14,101 bases of DNA from Phytomonas francai (GCA_001766655.1 MJCC01000035.1:4405-18505); one strand, 5' to 3'. Shown: positions 1 to 8,672, counted from the first letter of the stretch. A program made the numbers and translations. Notes: a model not told the origin generated them from the sequence alone.

Positions 1-226
1 TAAAGCAAAATTAAGTCATTACAAGTTAGAATCAAGTCAATGCAAAGCAAAATCAAGTCATGACAAGTTAAAATCAAGTCAATGTAAAGTAAAATTACGT
101 TATTACAAAGCAGAATCAAGTCAATGTAAAGCAAAATTAAGTCATTACAAGTTAGAATCAAGTCAACATAAAGTAAATCCAAGTCAGTGTAAAGTAAAAT
201 TACGTATTATAAAGCAAATCCGAAAA
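1..226. repeat. Divergent-region tandem repeat array, 12S-proximal end
   Basis: The window opens inside a tandem array of about 21-bp elements that alternate as dimers of about 42 bp. One half resembles AAGTCAATGTAAAGCAAAAT and the other AAGTCATTACAAGTTAGAAT. At least five dimers can be read before the pattern decays near 226, with C/T and A/G drift between copies. The same two half-units fill 13820-14101, so the two ends of the window belong to one array. This is the variable (divergent) region of a maxicircle upstream of 12S rRNA. No gene is seen here. Confidence 0.93.
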
Positions 227-429
227 TACTGATATTGCGTATTTCCTCCATAATCATATGTAATGTGCATATATACACATATACTACATTTAGTTTTTAA
301 GTTTATCCTCCTGTACAACTATGTTTAGAAAGTATAAATTTAGTATTTTTAGATTAAGAAATAAAAAAATAATAGTAAAACAATCAAAAAAGTGTGTAAT
401 AAAAGTAAAAGAGTGCAGAAAAGGTAAAA
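227..429. other. AT-rich non-repeated leader upstream of 12S rRNA
   Basis: About 200 bases separate the repeat array from the estimated 12S start. The stretch holds an alternating purine-pyrimidine tract at about 257-290 (TGCATATATACACATATAC) and two TCCTCC motifs near 244 and 307. No convincing ORF is present. Transcription of the rRNA strand is expected to begin upstream of 12S, but no kinetoplast promoter consensus is recognisable, so this is a location guess only. Confidence 0.4.
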
Positions 430-1600
430 TTAAAATTTAAAATAAATCTTTAATAGTTGTTATTTATTTTAATAGTGAAAATATAATTATAGAAGATATA
501 GTAATTCTGTATTTAAATATATTTAATTTAAGTAACAAAAATAGTATTTAATTCTTAAATATTAAATTTGTTGTTTTATATTTGGATTGATATTTTAAAA
601 GTAGTATAATATAAAAAATTTTTAAAATTAATTTGAACTGTTATTTTTAGTTTATTATTTATTATTTTATGTTTAAATATATAATTAATTAAGATACAGT
701 TGTTTTATATGTAACTAATTAAAATAGTAAGATTATTTTAATTAATTTAAAAAAAAAGTATTTAATAAAAAAAAGAAATATTATGTATCTTTTAAAAATT
801 AAAAGTAGTTAACCGATAAAAGTTCAATATAGCAAACTTACATTTAATTGAGTATTAATCCCACAAATTTAATTTGTATTTAGTCTTAAGTATTATAGTA
901 ATTAAGTTGGTATATAATTACAAGTAAATAATATAAGTCTAATATTTAGTATTTGTTAAATCAAAAGTAAAAATTAAAAGTAATAAAAAGCATTATTTTT
1001 ATAAATTTTTTTTAAAAGTACAAAAATATTGTTAATAAAATATTCAAATTTCAAAAACGTTTATTAAAGGCGTTAGTCTAAGACAATTATTTAAGATTAT
1101 TCTAGTAAATATTTTTTTTTTTTATTAGTTCTATGTAATATACAGCACACCCAAGTAAGCTATATAGAGTAGCATAGTAATTTATTAACTAATTATTAAA
1201 GTGTTCCATAGAAAATTTTAAAATTAAAACAATCAATGTATTTAATGAATTAAAATAAAAGTTTTAAAAAAAATTAAAGCATTAAAATAGGGCAAGTCCT
1301 ACTCTCCTTTACAAAGAGACCATTAATATGTATTTGTATGTTTGATTGGGGTAATACTATATTTATATATATAGATAAAGAGCTATAAGTATTGAAATAA
1401 TAAAAGGTTCGAGCAGGTTAACAAGCATTAGAAAAAATGTGTTTCATCGTCTACTTATTATTCAAATTGATTGTTCATCAAAAGTATAATTCGTTAGTTG
1501 GGTTAAAATCGTTGTAAAGCAGATTTGTTTATATATTTAATGTCTACCAAAAGTAGATTTTACATTAGTACGCAAGGATCATTTATTAGCCATTACAAAA
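430..1600 (+). rRNA. 12S rRNA: 12S mitochondrial large-subunit rRNA
   Basis: Miniature kinetoplastid LSU rRNA. The 3' half carries recognisable domain V/VI landmarks. A GGTTCGAGCAGGTTAACAAG block (about 1405-1425) corresponds to the domain V GGATAACAGG region. TTTCATCGTCTACTT (about 1442-1456) matches the CTCGATGTCGGCTC region. TTGGGTTAAAATCGTTGTAA (about 1498-1517) matches CTGGGTTTAGAACGTCGTGA of the peptidyl-transferase loop. TTAGTACGCAAGGATC (about 1565-1580) is the sarcin-ricin loop, AGTACGAGAGGA in bacteria. The AT-rich 5' half has no landmark I can place. The 5' end is set from the roughly 1.17-kb length usual for the family. It is the first gene of the conserved block and lies directly before 9S rRNA on the same strand. 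Both ends are estimates, probably good to within 50 bases or so. Confidence 0.9.
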
Positions 1601-1639
1601 AACACATATAAAATTAATAGTCATTTGTTATTATTCATA

Positions 1640-2215
1640 TTAATTTTTTTAAATGTTTTTAATTTTAATATTAGTTTATTTGTATTATAAGTGTAAAAGT
1701 AAAGTTTAGGAGTAGTTAATAATAATTTATAATTTTGATTAGATTATTTTGTTAATGCTATTATATGGGTGTGGAAAGCTATGTCAAAATAAAGAGTAAA
1801 ATAAAATATTAAATAAATTTTAATTATAGGTCAGAAATGGATGCCAGCCGTTGCGGTAATTTCTATGCTTTTAAATATTATACAATAATATTTATGTTAT
1901 GTTGATATTATATATAACAAACAAAAGTAATAATATATTTATTTTTTGTTTTTATACACCATAAGGTATATGCAAATAAAAAGTTATAGTAATTATTTAT
2001 TTTATTATTAATTATTTATTCAAATATATACTGTAGTAACAATATATTTTTTTGATTTCATGATAAGGCGTATGAATGATTTTGTAAATATTTTAATCAA
2101 AAGTAATGTATTATATGTAAACAGCAAGTTTAGTTAAAAAAAAAATGTATTTAGGTATTGTTGCCCACCAATTTTTACAATGAAGATAACGTGCAGTAAT
2201 TAAATTATTTATAAA
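1640..2215 (+). rRNA. 9S rRNA: 9S mitochondrial small-subunit rRNA
   Basis: Miniature SSU rRNA of the kinetoplast ribosome. The clearest landmark is TGCCAGCCGTTGCGGTAATT at 1842-1861, the 530 loop (bacterial CAGCAGCCGCGGTAAT). Near the 3' end, GCCCACCAATTTTTACA followed by GAAGATAACGTGCAGTAA (about 2163-2200) fits the decoding-site/helix 44-45 region that ends SSU rRNAs. Family members are about 610 nt, which fits the space between 12S and the ND8 cryptogene. The ends are estimated. Position after 12S and before ND8 is the standard maxicircle order. Confidence 0.9.
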
Positions 2216-2244
2216 AATAATTTCGATAAAAAAGTTATATTACA

Positions 2245-2500
2245 AAAGTGTAAAAAGGGAGGGAAGGGGGGACCAGGCCAGGAAAACAGGAGGGCGGGAC
2301 CCAACGAGAGGGGGAGCGGAGCGCCGAAGGAAAGCCCTAGGGCAAGAGCGGGGTGAGGGGGCATTTTCGGCACGGAAGACCGTCGGAAGGGGAGCAGGCC
2401 CAACCGAGCAAACCCACAGGAAGGGATTTTTACAGAAGGCACCTTCAAGAGGGGGAGGGAAGGGAAGAGTTAGAAGCTTTAGTGTTTTATGTGTAAAGTT
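2245..2500 (+). CDS. ND8: ND8 pan-edited cryptogene (complex I TYKY/NuoI subunit)
   Basis: From 2257 to about 2469 the + strand turns abruptly purine-rich and G-rich, with runs such as GGGAGGGAAGGGGGGACC, inside otherwise AT-rich DNA. It has very few T. This is the signature of a pan-edited kinetoplastid cryptogene, whose mRNA becomes readable only after hundreds of U insertions. The first G-rich block after 9S rRNA is ND8 in other maxicircles. ND8 encodes the two-[4Fe-4S] ferredoxin-like subunit of complex I's peripheral arm. No meaningful protein can be read from the DNA, so identity rests on position and composition. ND8 and ND9 converge tail to tail. The 3' end is approximate. Confidence 0.82.
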
Positions 2501-2544
2501 ATTAATTAATGATAAAGAGTGCTTAACCAATGTGTATTAAAAGT

Positions 2545-2786
2545 TGTCCTTCCGCCGCCTTTCTTCATAAAATCCCCTCTCCCCCCATAATGGGCTTTTC
2601 TAACCTCCTCCCCGGTGTTTCTTCCCTAAAACCCTCCCTCCCGTTAACAACCACGCCTCCTCTTTAAAACCCCGCACTCCACCGTCCTCTCTCCCTACGA
2701 CCCCACTCAAAAAATTCTTCCCTCCTCTTTCCCCACCAAAAAACCCCTTCTCTCCCCCTCATCTCCCCTTCCCCCCGCCCCCTTTT
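2545..2786 (-). CDS. ND9: ND9 pan-edited cryptogene (complex I 30-kDa/NuoC subunit)
   Basis: The + strand from 2547 to 2784 is C-rich and G-poor (CTCTCCCCCTCATCTCCCC and similar). The sense strand is therefore minus, with a G/A-rich, T-poor pre-mRNA typical of pan-editing. The order 9S-ND8(+)-ND9(-)-MURF5(-) is the standard one, which identifies this block as ND9, the NuoC/30-kDa subunit of complex I's peripheral arm. Its 5' end abuts the MURF5 stop codon at 2785-2787. The protein is unreadable before editing and the boundaries are compositional. Confidence 0.82.
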
Positions 2787-3045
2787 AAAATACAAAGTAC
2801 CTCACTAATATATAAAACATGACAAAATATTCTAAATTATTTATCAAGTAAAAGTAATTATATTTAATAAGTAAAATACTAATAATAGATAAATTCAACC
2901 AAATACATATACCATGTAAATAACAAAAAAAAAAGTTATAAAAATCAGAAAAGCAGCCGAATGTCTGAAAGTTTTTAAAACAAAAACGATGCATTTTATA
3001 GAAAAGTATTGATGAACGTGGTACATTAAACTGATAAATGAACAT
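2785..3045 (-). CDS. MURF5: MURF5, mitoribosomal protein candidate (uS3m)
   Basis: Open frame of 86 codons on the minus strand, from ATG at 3045 to TAA at 2785-2787. It begins MFIYQFNVPRSS and is rich in Phe, Tyr, Ile and Leu. Its place between ND9 and ND7, on the same strand as ND9 and divergent from ND7, is that of MURF5 (maxicircle unidentified reading frame 5), an unedited gene. Structural work on trypanosome mitoribosomes assigned MURF5 as the small-subunit protein uS3m; I recall this and have not checked it here. No motif is recognisable by eye, so the call rests on synteny and length. The ND7 5' end lies about 70 bases upstream on the opposite strand. Confidence 0.78.
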   Translation of the reverse strand: MFIYQFNVPRSSILFYKMHRFCFKNFQTFGCFSDFYNFFFCYLHGICIWLNLSIISILLIKYNYFYLINNLEYFVMFYILVRYFVF

Positions 3046-3110
3046 AATAAGTTGCCACTTTACAAAGAGTATATCTAGTTATTTAATGTTAATGTCAAAA
3101 AAATCGACTA

Positions 3111-3137
3111 CAGGAAGAATATAAAAAGGGGCATTTG
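3111..3137 (+). other. ND7 5' editing domain (pre-edited site)
   Basis: Just ahead of the readable ND7 frame lies an A/G run (GAAGAATATAAAAAGGGGCA) with no ATG in frame. The conserved protein begins at once with YRFTFGPQHP. In other trypanosomatids U insertion here creates the start codon and the first residues. The purine run followed by a normal T-rich coding sequence is what an unedited 5' domain looks like. Extent is approximate. Confidence 0.65.
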
Positions 3138-4268
3138 TACCGTTTTACGTTCGGACCACAACATCCCGCAGCACATGGTGTATTGTGTTGTTTATTATAT
3201 TTTTCTGGGGAGTATATAACGTATATAGATGTAATAATAGGTTATTTACATAGAGGCACAGAAAAGTTATGTGAGTTTAAAACATTAGAGCAGTGTCTAC
3301 CTTATTTTGATAGATTAGATTATGTTTGCGTAGTGTGTAACGAGCACTTACTATCATTATGTTTTGAATATATGTTACGAGTAGTATTGTCATTGCGTTG
3401 TGCATTTATGAGAATATTAATGTTAGAATTTACACGTAGTTTCAATGGACTATTATGTCTTGCATGTATGGTAATGGATATAGGATGTTTATCACCATTA
3501 TTATGATCTTTTGAAGAGAGAGATAAATTAATGACATTTTTTGATCTAGTGTGTGGTTGTCGTATGCATTTAGCGTTTATGTGCTTATTAGGGATATTAG
3601 ATGACTTTGTGTTCGGTTTTATAGATTTTATTTTATTATTATGTATATCATTTTTGAGTTGTATAGATCTATATGATGTATTATTTATGGGAAACCGTTT
3701 ATTTTATATACGATTGAGAGGTTTATGTTTTTTTGATTGTTTAGATCTAATATATTGTAGTATTAGTGGTGTATTAGCGCGTTCTGTTGGTTTAGTACTA
3801 GACTTAAGATTATATTGTTGTTATGATTTATATAGTATATTTATATTTGATTATTGTTATTGTTTTTTAGGAGATGCATTCGACCGTTTTTATTTAAGGC
3901 TTTTTGATATGCGAATGAGCATATTTATCGTAAAGCAATGTTTTTTTATCGGTTTTTTTGTTTTCGGTTTTGTATGTTTATTCGATTATATGTATGTAGA
4001 CGTGACTATAGAAACTATTATTGTATTATTTTATAGTTTATGATGTGTATTTTTACCAGGTATATCATTCGCGTGTGTAGAGCACCCAAAAGGAGAATAT
4101 TGTTTACTATTATGTGTGTTTTTTAGTTTTATTACGAGGCTAAGAGTCAGATGTGCAGATTTTTTACATATCTGTTTGTTAGATTTTATGTTAAGAGGAT
4201 TTATGTTACACGATTTAGTAGCCGCTATAGGTAATATAGATGTAGTATTTGGTTCTGTAGATCGTTAA
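3135..4268 (+). CDS. ND7: ND7, complex I 49-kDa (NuoD-type) subunit
   Basis: Quinone-site subunit of complex I's peripheral arm. One frame of 377 codons runs to TAA at 4266-4268 when TGA is read as Trp (TGA at 3504 and 4041). Motifs in order: FGPQHPAAHG at residues 6-15, LHRGTEKLCE near 35, YFDRLDYVCVVCNEH near 57, GDAFDRFYLRLFDMRMS near 250, EHPKGEY near 317 and HDLVAAIGNIDVVFGSVDR at the C-terminus. All are hallmarks of the 49-kDa family. The coordinate start is the first readable codon (TTG); the true start should be made by 5' editing of 3111-3137. No internal frameshift is needed, although Leishmania-type ND7 has an internal frameshift-editing site and the trypanosome gene is more widely edited. 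It is followed by A6 rather than COIII/Cyb. Confidence 0.96.
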
Positions 4269-4323
4269 CATAATATAGATATAAAAAAAACCATAAGTTA
4301 AATAAACATTATTATCTAAATAA
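4269..4323. other. ND7-A6 junction where COIII and Cyb are missing
   Basis: Only 55 AT-rich bases separate the ND7 stop from the A6 pre-edited purine run. Typical maxicircles carry COIII (about 0.9 kb) and apocytochrome b (about 1.1 kb) here. No remnant of either protein and no G-rich cryptogene block is visible. The deletion looks complete and clean. It matches the gene content reported for Phytomonas. Confidence 0.85.
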
Positions 4324-4345
4324 AAAGGAGGGGGTTTTCGTTGTT
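4322..4345 (+). other. A6 5' editing domain (pre-edited site)
   Basis: A purine run, AAAAAGGAGGGGG, starts right after an in-frame TAA at 4321 and leads into the readable A6 frame (FRCLISF...). There is no ATG. The single A inside the G run is a plausible source of the AUG after U insertion. This is a short 5'-editing domain; the rest of A6 reads directly from DNA. Limits are approximate. Confidence 0.65.
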
Positions 4346-5010
4346 TGATAAGTTTTTTATATTGTAATATATGATCAAAGTGTTGTTTAATAATATATTA
4401 TAACTGTTTGTATATAGTAATGCATGATATATGTCTATATTATCTATTTGATATCTATAGTTTTATAGGAGTAAGTTTATTTCTTTGCATCTGATTTGTA
4501 ATATTTAATATTTTTAGTATGATAACATATTATTGTATAACTTATTTAAATATATATATATTATTTACAATAGTATTTATGTATTATATGGTATACCTTT
4601 TCGCATTTTGTTTAATATTAAATACGATATTATATAGTGCTTTGTTAGTAGGTGATACACATATGGACGTTTTTTTTTTAAGGACGATGTTATGTATATT
4701 AGAATCTTTTTCAGTATTATGTAGGTGTGTATCTACATTCCTTAGAATGTTTTGTAATCTATTATCAGCCCATATATTAATATTAATGTTTTGTGAATTT
4801 ATATATTTTATAATAATTTTTATACTATTTTTTTCATTATTCAAACTAATATATATAATATCTGCAGTTTTTGTAATAGTATTAACAGTAGTATTTTATA
4901 TATTTTTGTACTGTTTAGATATATTTTGTGCTATGCTACAAATATACATATTCTGTAATATGATAATGCAGTTAATTACTGATTTTTTATTAGTCTTAGT
5001 ATTCAAATAG
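4324..5010 (+). CDS. A6: ATP synthase subunit a (ATPase 6)
   Basis: Membrane subunit of the Fo proton channel. With TGA as Trp (4375, 4492) the frame is open from 4324 to TAA at 5008-5010, 228 codons, although the first few will be rewritten by editing. Diagnostic motif: FLRMFCNLLSAH near residues 137-148, the subunit-a helix with the essential Arg facing the c-ring (family pattern SLRLFxNxxAG/SH). The preceding RCVST stretch is also typical of kinetoplastid A6. The protein is otherwise very hydrophobic, with about five or six membrane segments. An ATG at 4519 gives a shorter product but discards conserved-looking sequence (YCNIWSK, YSFIGVSLF), so I favour the edited upstream start. Its stop is 5 bases from the MURF1 stop on the other strand. 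Retention without complexes III and IV implies a continuing role for the ATP synthase, perhaps driven by complex I or working in reverse. Confidence 0.9.
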
Positions 5011-5015
5011 TAATT

Positions 5016-6341
5016 TTAAAGTATTAAATCGAAAAAGTTAATTATATCAAAAAATAAAACTCATAATAATACAGCAATATAAAACAAGGAGTGTGTGATG
5101 CTAAGTGTAGAAAGTCTTACAACCCAAAACCCAGTAAACTGATACGAAAATATAAATATTTGAACTATTAATCTAAAGTAAAACATGTAAATAATAGTAA
5201 GTCAAACAATAGAAAAAAAAAGCAAAGAAATACCAAGACTACTTAAGTGTAGTAGTAAGCCAAAAGTTTTTAAAAAAAAACCAAATGTAATTGGAATAGA
5301 ACCAATGCATAAAAGTAAGCATGCTAATAACACACTAAGTATAAGGCTATTAAAAAAGCTAAAAAAAACGTAATTTAATAAAAAGTAATTTTCATTATAC
5401 TTAATATCAAACATATTATAAACGATAAAAAGATAATATAAAATAAGTAATAATATTAAGCTACAACTATAAATAATATGAAAATTCAAAAACGTATAAA
5501 AAACATAGTTTTTTGTAGTTACAAATACTAAAAATAAAAAACAAAAGTTATTCACACTTAATACGAAAAGTAAAGTAACAATAGCAAAACTATTAAGTCC
5601 TATTAAAACACAAAAGCAACATTGAAATATAGCTAACTTAATTAAAAGTATATAGAAGAAAATAAAGTTAATTAGTATGATAATTAAAATAAAGCAAAAT
5701 AAAACATAAAAAGTTAGCATATAAATAAAAACAAATACTCCAAGTCTAATGTAAAGTTGCTCCATATAAGTTATAAGAATACTAGTATAGAGTTTTAAAG
5801 TAATGAGAAATATGTACATCAAACAAAGAACGCCTAATCATTCTTCGTCAAATATCAAAAAGCAAAAGTCACATAAATAATAACAATAATTTAAAATCAT
5901 AAAGTAAAGAAGTATAATCAAAAGTAAAAACCCAATAAAGTTTATCATATAATAGTATCATAATATAAGTATTTTATAGCCAAATCTAGTTGAAATGAGT
6001 AGTAAAAAAACAAGCAAACTAAATATCTCAAATAAAACAGAAATATAAAGTATATGTATAACGTATAAGAACATAAAAACACAAACGTATTGAATTATGA
6101 CAATCAAAAGCATAATACGTAAGTCGAAAGTTGAAAAACTATGGGTTAAAAAGTAAACAAAACTAAATAAAAAAAAAAAAATAAAACATATATAGGAATC
6201 TATTACGAATAAAACAATGATGTTAATGATATTTATCCAAAATAAATCAAAAGCAAGGTAGTGTAATATAGTAGAATCACATAAGAGAACAAAGCTATAT
6301 GCAAATAAAAAAATTAGTAAATGGATAATATATAAAAGCAT
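5016..6341 (-). CDS. MURF1: MURF1, complex I subunit ND2
   Basis: Minus-strand frame from ATG at 6341 to TAA at 5016-5018, 441 codons with TGA as Trp (for example complements at 5958, 5838, 5202 and 5061). The frame is broken into short pieces if TGA is treated as stop, but I read it through without interruption. The product is almost wholly hydrophobic, with a dozen or so possible membrane segments and many Phe, Leu, Ile, Tyr and Cys. The position between A6 and ND1 and the length of about 440 residues are those of MURF1, now generally taken as ND2, an antiporter-like membrane subunit of complex I. Sequence identity of ND2 is weak by eye, so synteny carries the call. Its 5' end is head to head with the CR3 cryptogene. 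Confidence 0.88.
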
Positions 6342-6344
6342 AAG

Positions 6345-6437
6345 TGGTATTTTGGATCGGGATTAAGGGACAGAGGGATTGGGAAGAGGGAGGGGGTGTT
6401 TTGGAGGGAGTCAGAAGGACTTTTAAAAGAAGCGCTA
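6345..6437 (+). CDS. CR3: CR3 pan-edited cryptogene
   Basis: A compact G-rich block on the + strand (GGGAAGAGGGAGGGGGTG and neighbours, about 6347-6420) lies between MURF1 and ND1, both on the minus strand. This is the site of CR3 (G-rich region 3) in other maxicircles. It must be pan-edited to be read. CR3 has been proposed to encode a small membrane subunit of complex I such as ND4L, but I treat that as unproven. At about 90 bases it is the smallest cryptogene in the window. It diverges from MURF1 and converges on ND1. Confidence 0.75.
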
Positions 6438-6448
6438 TTAAATATAAT

Positions 6449-7381
6449 CTAAAAGTATAAGCATAAAATTTTAGTAATAGTTAGTCAATTAAAAGTAAAA
6501 AAAGACATTATAAATAGAAATAAAATAATAAAAGTTTGAGCAGTAGTAATTTTAAGTCTTAACCCAATAACCCGTGGCCAAAAAAAACAAAGTAAAAGTA
6601 CGAGTAAAGATTTAAAACATATAAATAACCCACCAAAGCAAAAGCATGCTAGTAGTATAGTAGAAAGAAGTAAGTGGCTTGTTTCCAAAACTGAGTATAA
6701 AACAAAAAAAAAACCAGAAATCTCTGTAATAAGTCCAGCTACTAATTCACTTTCACATTCCATATAATCAAATGGAAGACGTAAACCATCAATAAGTAAA
6801 CAAATCCAAAACAAACAAACAAACAAAAGTCCTCCTAGAAATGTGTTATTAGTATATAACTGACCAATACTGATATCTTTAATATTAAACATACAAAAGT
6901 TATCAAGTAAGAATGCAGTTAAGAAAAGTATCATAATAGAGCTTTCAGAAATAATAGAAAAAAAAAGAACACGCATGGCAGACATATAGACAAAGCAACT
7001 AGAAAATAAAAAGAATCCAACTCAAAAAGTACTACATAAGTTAATAATAATATGTAAAAATAGCATTAAAAATATAGTAAACCCATTATCTAATAAAATA
7101 ATATAACCAATAGGAAAGAAAAGTCATCCAATAAACATGCAAAAAGCAGAAATAAAAAGAGCAAAAATCAAATAAAGCCCATCAAATCCTACTACAAATA
7201 ATGTGAATTTTAAAAATAGTTTAATACCATCTGTGATAGGTGTTAAAACACCAAATAAGAATAAAGCAGGCCCAATACGTAGTTGTACGAGAGCAAGTAT
7301 TCTTCTTTCACACAATGTAGTATAGCCTGAAAGAATTAAGATAACAAGAATTATAATAAGTAATACAACAAGTAAGTCCAA
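6449..7381 (-). CDS. ND1: ND1, complex I subunit 1 (NuoH)
   Basis: Membrane subunit that forms part of the quinone cavity and joins the peripheral and membrane arms. Minus-strand frame of 310 codons from 7381 to TAG at 6449-6451, with TGA as Trp at 7124, 7022 and 6485. Motifs: CERRILALVQLRIGP at residues 24-38 (family AERKxLxxxQxRxGP) and RLPFDYMECESELVAG at about 201-216 (family RxPFDxxExESELVxG, with the conserved acidic residues). The start is uncertain: the coordinate given begins at TTG; ATT at 7393 or 7405 would add a few residues. There is no upstream purine run on this strand, so it is probably unedited. COII should lie upstream but MURF2 follows immediately. Confidence 0.95.
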
Positions 7382-7418
7382 AAAAAAAAAAATATCTTTT
7401 TTAATATGTAAATAAAAA
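7382..7418. other. ND1-MURF2 junction where COII is missing
   Basis: ND1 (-) and MURF2 (+) are head to head with only about 40 bases between the ND1 start and the MURF2 pre-edited run. The spacer is mostly A/T homopolymer. The COII gene, its frameshift-editing site and the cis guide RNA of its 3' UTR, normally found here, are all absent. Confidence 0.85.
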
Positions 7419-7458
7419 GTTTAAGGGGAAAGAAGGACTGAGTCGTGTATTCGATTTG
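7419..7458 (+). other. MURF2 5' editing domain (pre-edited site)
   Basis: TTTAAGGGGAAAGAAGGACTG at the front of the MURF2 frame is a purine-rich stretch without an ATG, typical of the MURF2 5'-editing domain of trypanosomatids, where U insertions and a few U deletions make the start codon. Downstream the coding sequence becomes ordinary and T-rich. The 3' limit of editing cannot be fixed from DNA. Confidence 0.65.
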
Positions 7459-8469
7459 TTGTGTGTTAGAAGCTATGATTTTGTGTTATGGTGGTTTGAC
7501 TTAGATTTCATATTATATGATTTTGTATTCGATTTTGTTGTATGTATAACATACATTTTTATGTTTGTCATAGGTTTTTTTTTAAGAGTTTTTTTTAGTT
7601 TCATATTTTTTATCGTTTTTTTTGTAGCAAGTTATACTATATGTATGCCAAGTACAAGTAATATAATATTATTAGTATTAGTCAATTTTTTTTATGCATT
7701 CATTTGTTTTTTTTTCGTATTCGGAGTAAGTTATATACTTTATTTTTTAGAGTTTTTCTGTTTTACAACTATATTTATATTTAATGATTTTGTTTCTTTA
7801 TCAACACATCAAGATTTAATGTTTGGTAAGCAATGTTTTTTCCCAGTATTTTTTTGCTCATATTTATTCTGTTTATTTTATTTTATTATATGTTTTTTAT
7901 TTTGTTTTATTTTTTTTGTAATTCGATGTTTATTTGTAATAGTATATGATTTTTTGTTCCAAAATTTTGATATAGTTATTTCATCATTATTATGTGATGT
8001 AATTTATTTAGATTTTATGTGTTTAATATTATTATTTTTTGGTTTTTTATTTAATTTTTCAGTAGGTTTTTTTTGTTTCGTTTTTGTATGTAATTTAATT
8101 TTTATAGTATTATATTATGTAATAAGTGTTTTTTTTAGTAGTTTTTTTATGTCTACAGGAAAACTCACAGGTTTAATATTCTTATTATTTTGAGTATATA
8201 TATCATATACACGTAGTTGTTTTTTTATAGTGCAATCAGTCCTGTATTTTTTTAAGTTTTTATATTTTGATGTATATTTTGTATTTATTTTTGTATTAAT
8301 ACTATTTATAGTAAGTTTTTTTGGTTTTTTTTTAAAGGACTTTCTTTTTTTAAATATATTTTTTGATATTTTTTCTAATATTTTATGTTTTGATGTATAT
8401 AATTTTAGTAGTTATTATAGTAGTCTAAATGATTTTTGTGTAACACAGTTAGTATCTTTATATGTGTAA
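7456..8469 (+). CDS. MURF2: MURF2, conserved kinetoplast membrane protein of unknown function
   Basis: Frame of 337 codons from the first readable TTG to TAA at 8467-8469, with one internal TGA read as Trp at 8191. The product is extremely Phe-, Leu-, Ile- and Val-rich, has several predicted membrane segments and shows no recognisable catalytic motif. Identification is by place (after ND1, before CR4), strand, length near 340 residues and the 5' purine-rich editing domain. Function is not established in the family. The real N-terminus is made by editing, adding some residues. With COII and COI gone, MURF2 is now the direct neighbour of both ND1 and CR4. Confidence 0.86.
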
Positions 8470-8484
8470 AAGTAAAAGAAAACT
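8470..8484. other. MURF2-CR4 junction where COI is missing
   Basis: The MURF2 stop is followed within about 20 bases by the C-rich 3' end of CR4. COI, about 1.65 kb on the minus strand, normally lies between them and is the most conserved maxicircle protein gene. No COI motif (heme-ligand helices, HPEVYIL-like) is found on either strand in this window. Confidence 0.85.
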
Positions 8485-8672
8485 ACAATTTTCGCCCCCT
8501 TTTTCCTCCCCTCTCAATCCCCAACCTCCCCCTTTTCTCTCCCCCACCACCACCATCCACAAACATCAACAACCCCTTCCGATCCTCTTCCCCCATTTCC
8601 CTCCAATTCTTCTCCCCCAAAAACCCCTCCAACTTTTTCCCCTTCTCCCAAAAACCCCTGCCTGTTTTCTAC
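8485..8672 (-). CDS. CR4: CR4 pan-edited cryptogene
   Basis: The + strand is strongly C-rich and G-poor from about 8494 to 8664, so the transcript from the minus strand is G/A-rich and T-poor, the pan-editing signature. Its place before ND4 identifies CR4 (G-rich region 4). The edited product is a hydrophobic protein in other species and has been suggested to be ND6 of complex I, which I regard as plausible but unproven. Its 3' end meets the MURF2 3' end and its 5' end faces ND4. Boundaries are compositional. Confidence 0.8.

Noticed and set aside
2209..2530. Two minus-strand frames through the ND8 block, rich in Pro and Leu
   Set aside because: They read the complement of a G-rich cryptogene; the Pro-rich composition is a by-product of C-runs and overlaps the accepted ND8 block.
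2785..3045. Alternative view of the MURF5 frame as a chance ORF
   Set aside because: Its strand, length and exact place between ND9 and ND7 are those of MURF5 in other maxicircles, so I kept it as a gene.
4584..4844. Minus-strand frame opposite A6, rich in Asn and Ile
   Set aside because: It is the shadow of A6, which carries the conserved subunit-a motif.
5201..5245. Possible guide RNA for A6: GTCAAACAAT can anchor to the A6 mRNA just 3' of its pre-edited G-run
   Set aside because: The match lies within the MURF1 coding region, has an A-C mismatch right after the anchor, and following it by hand inserts an in-frame UAG in place of a start codon.
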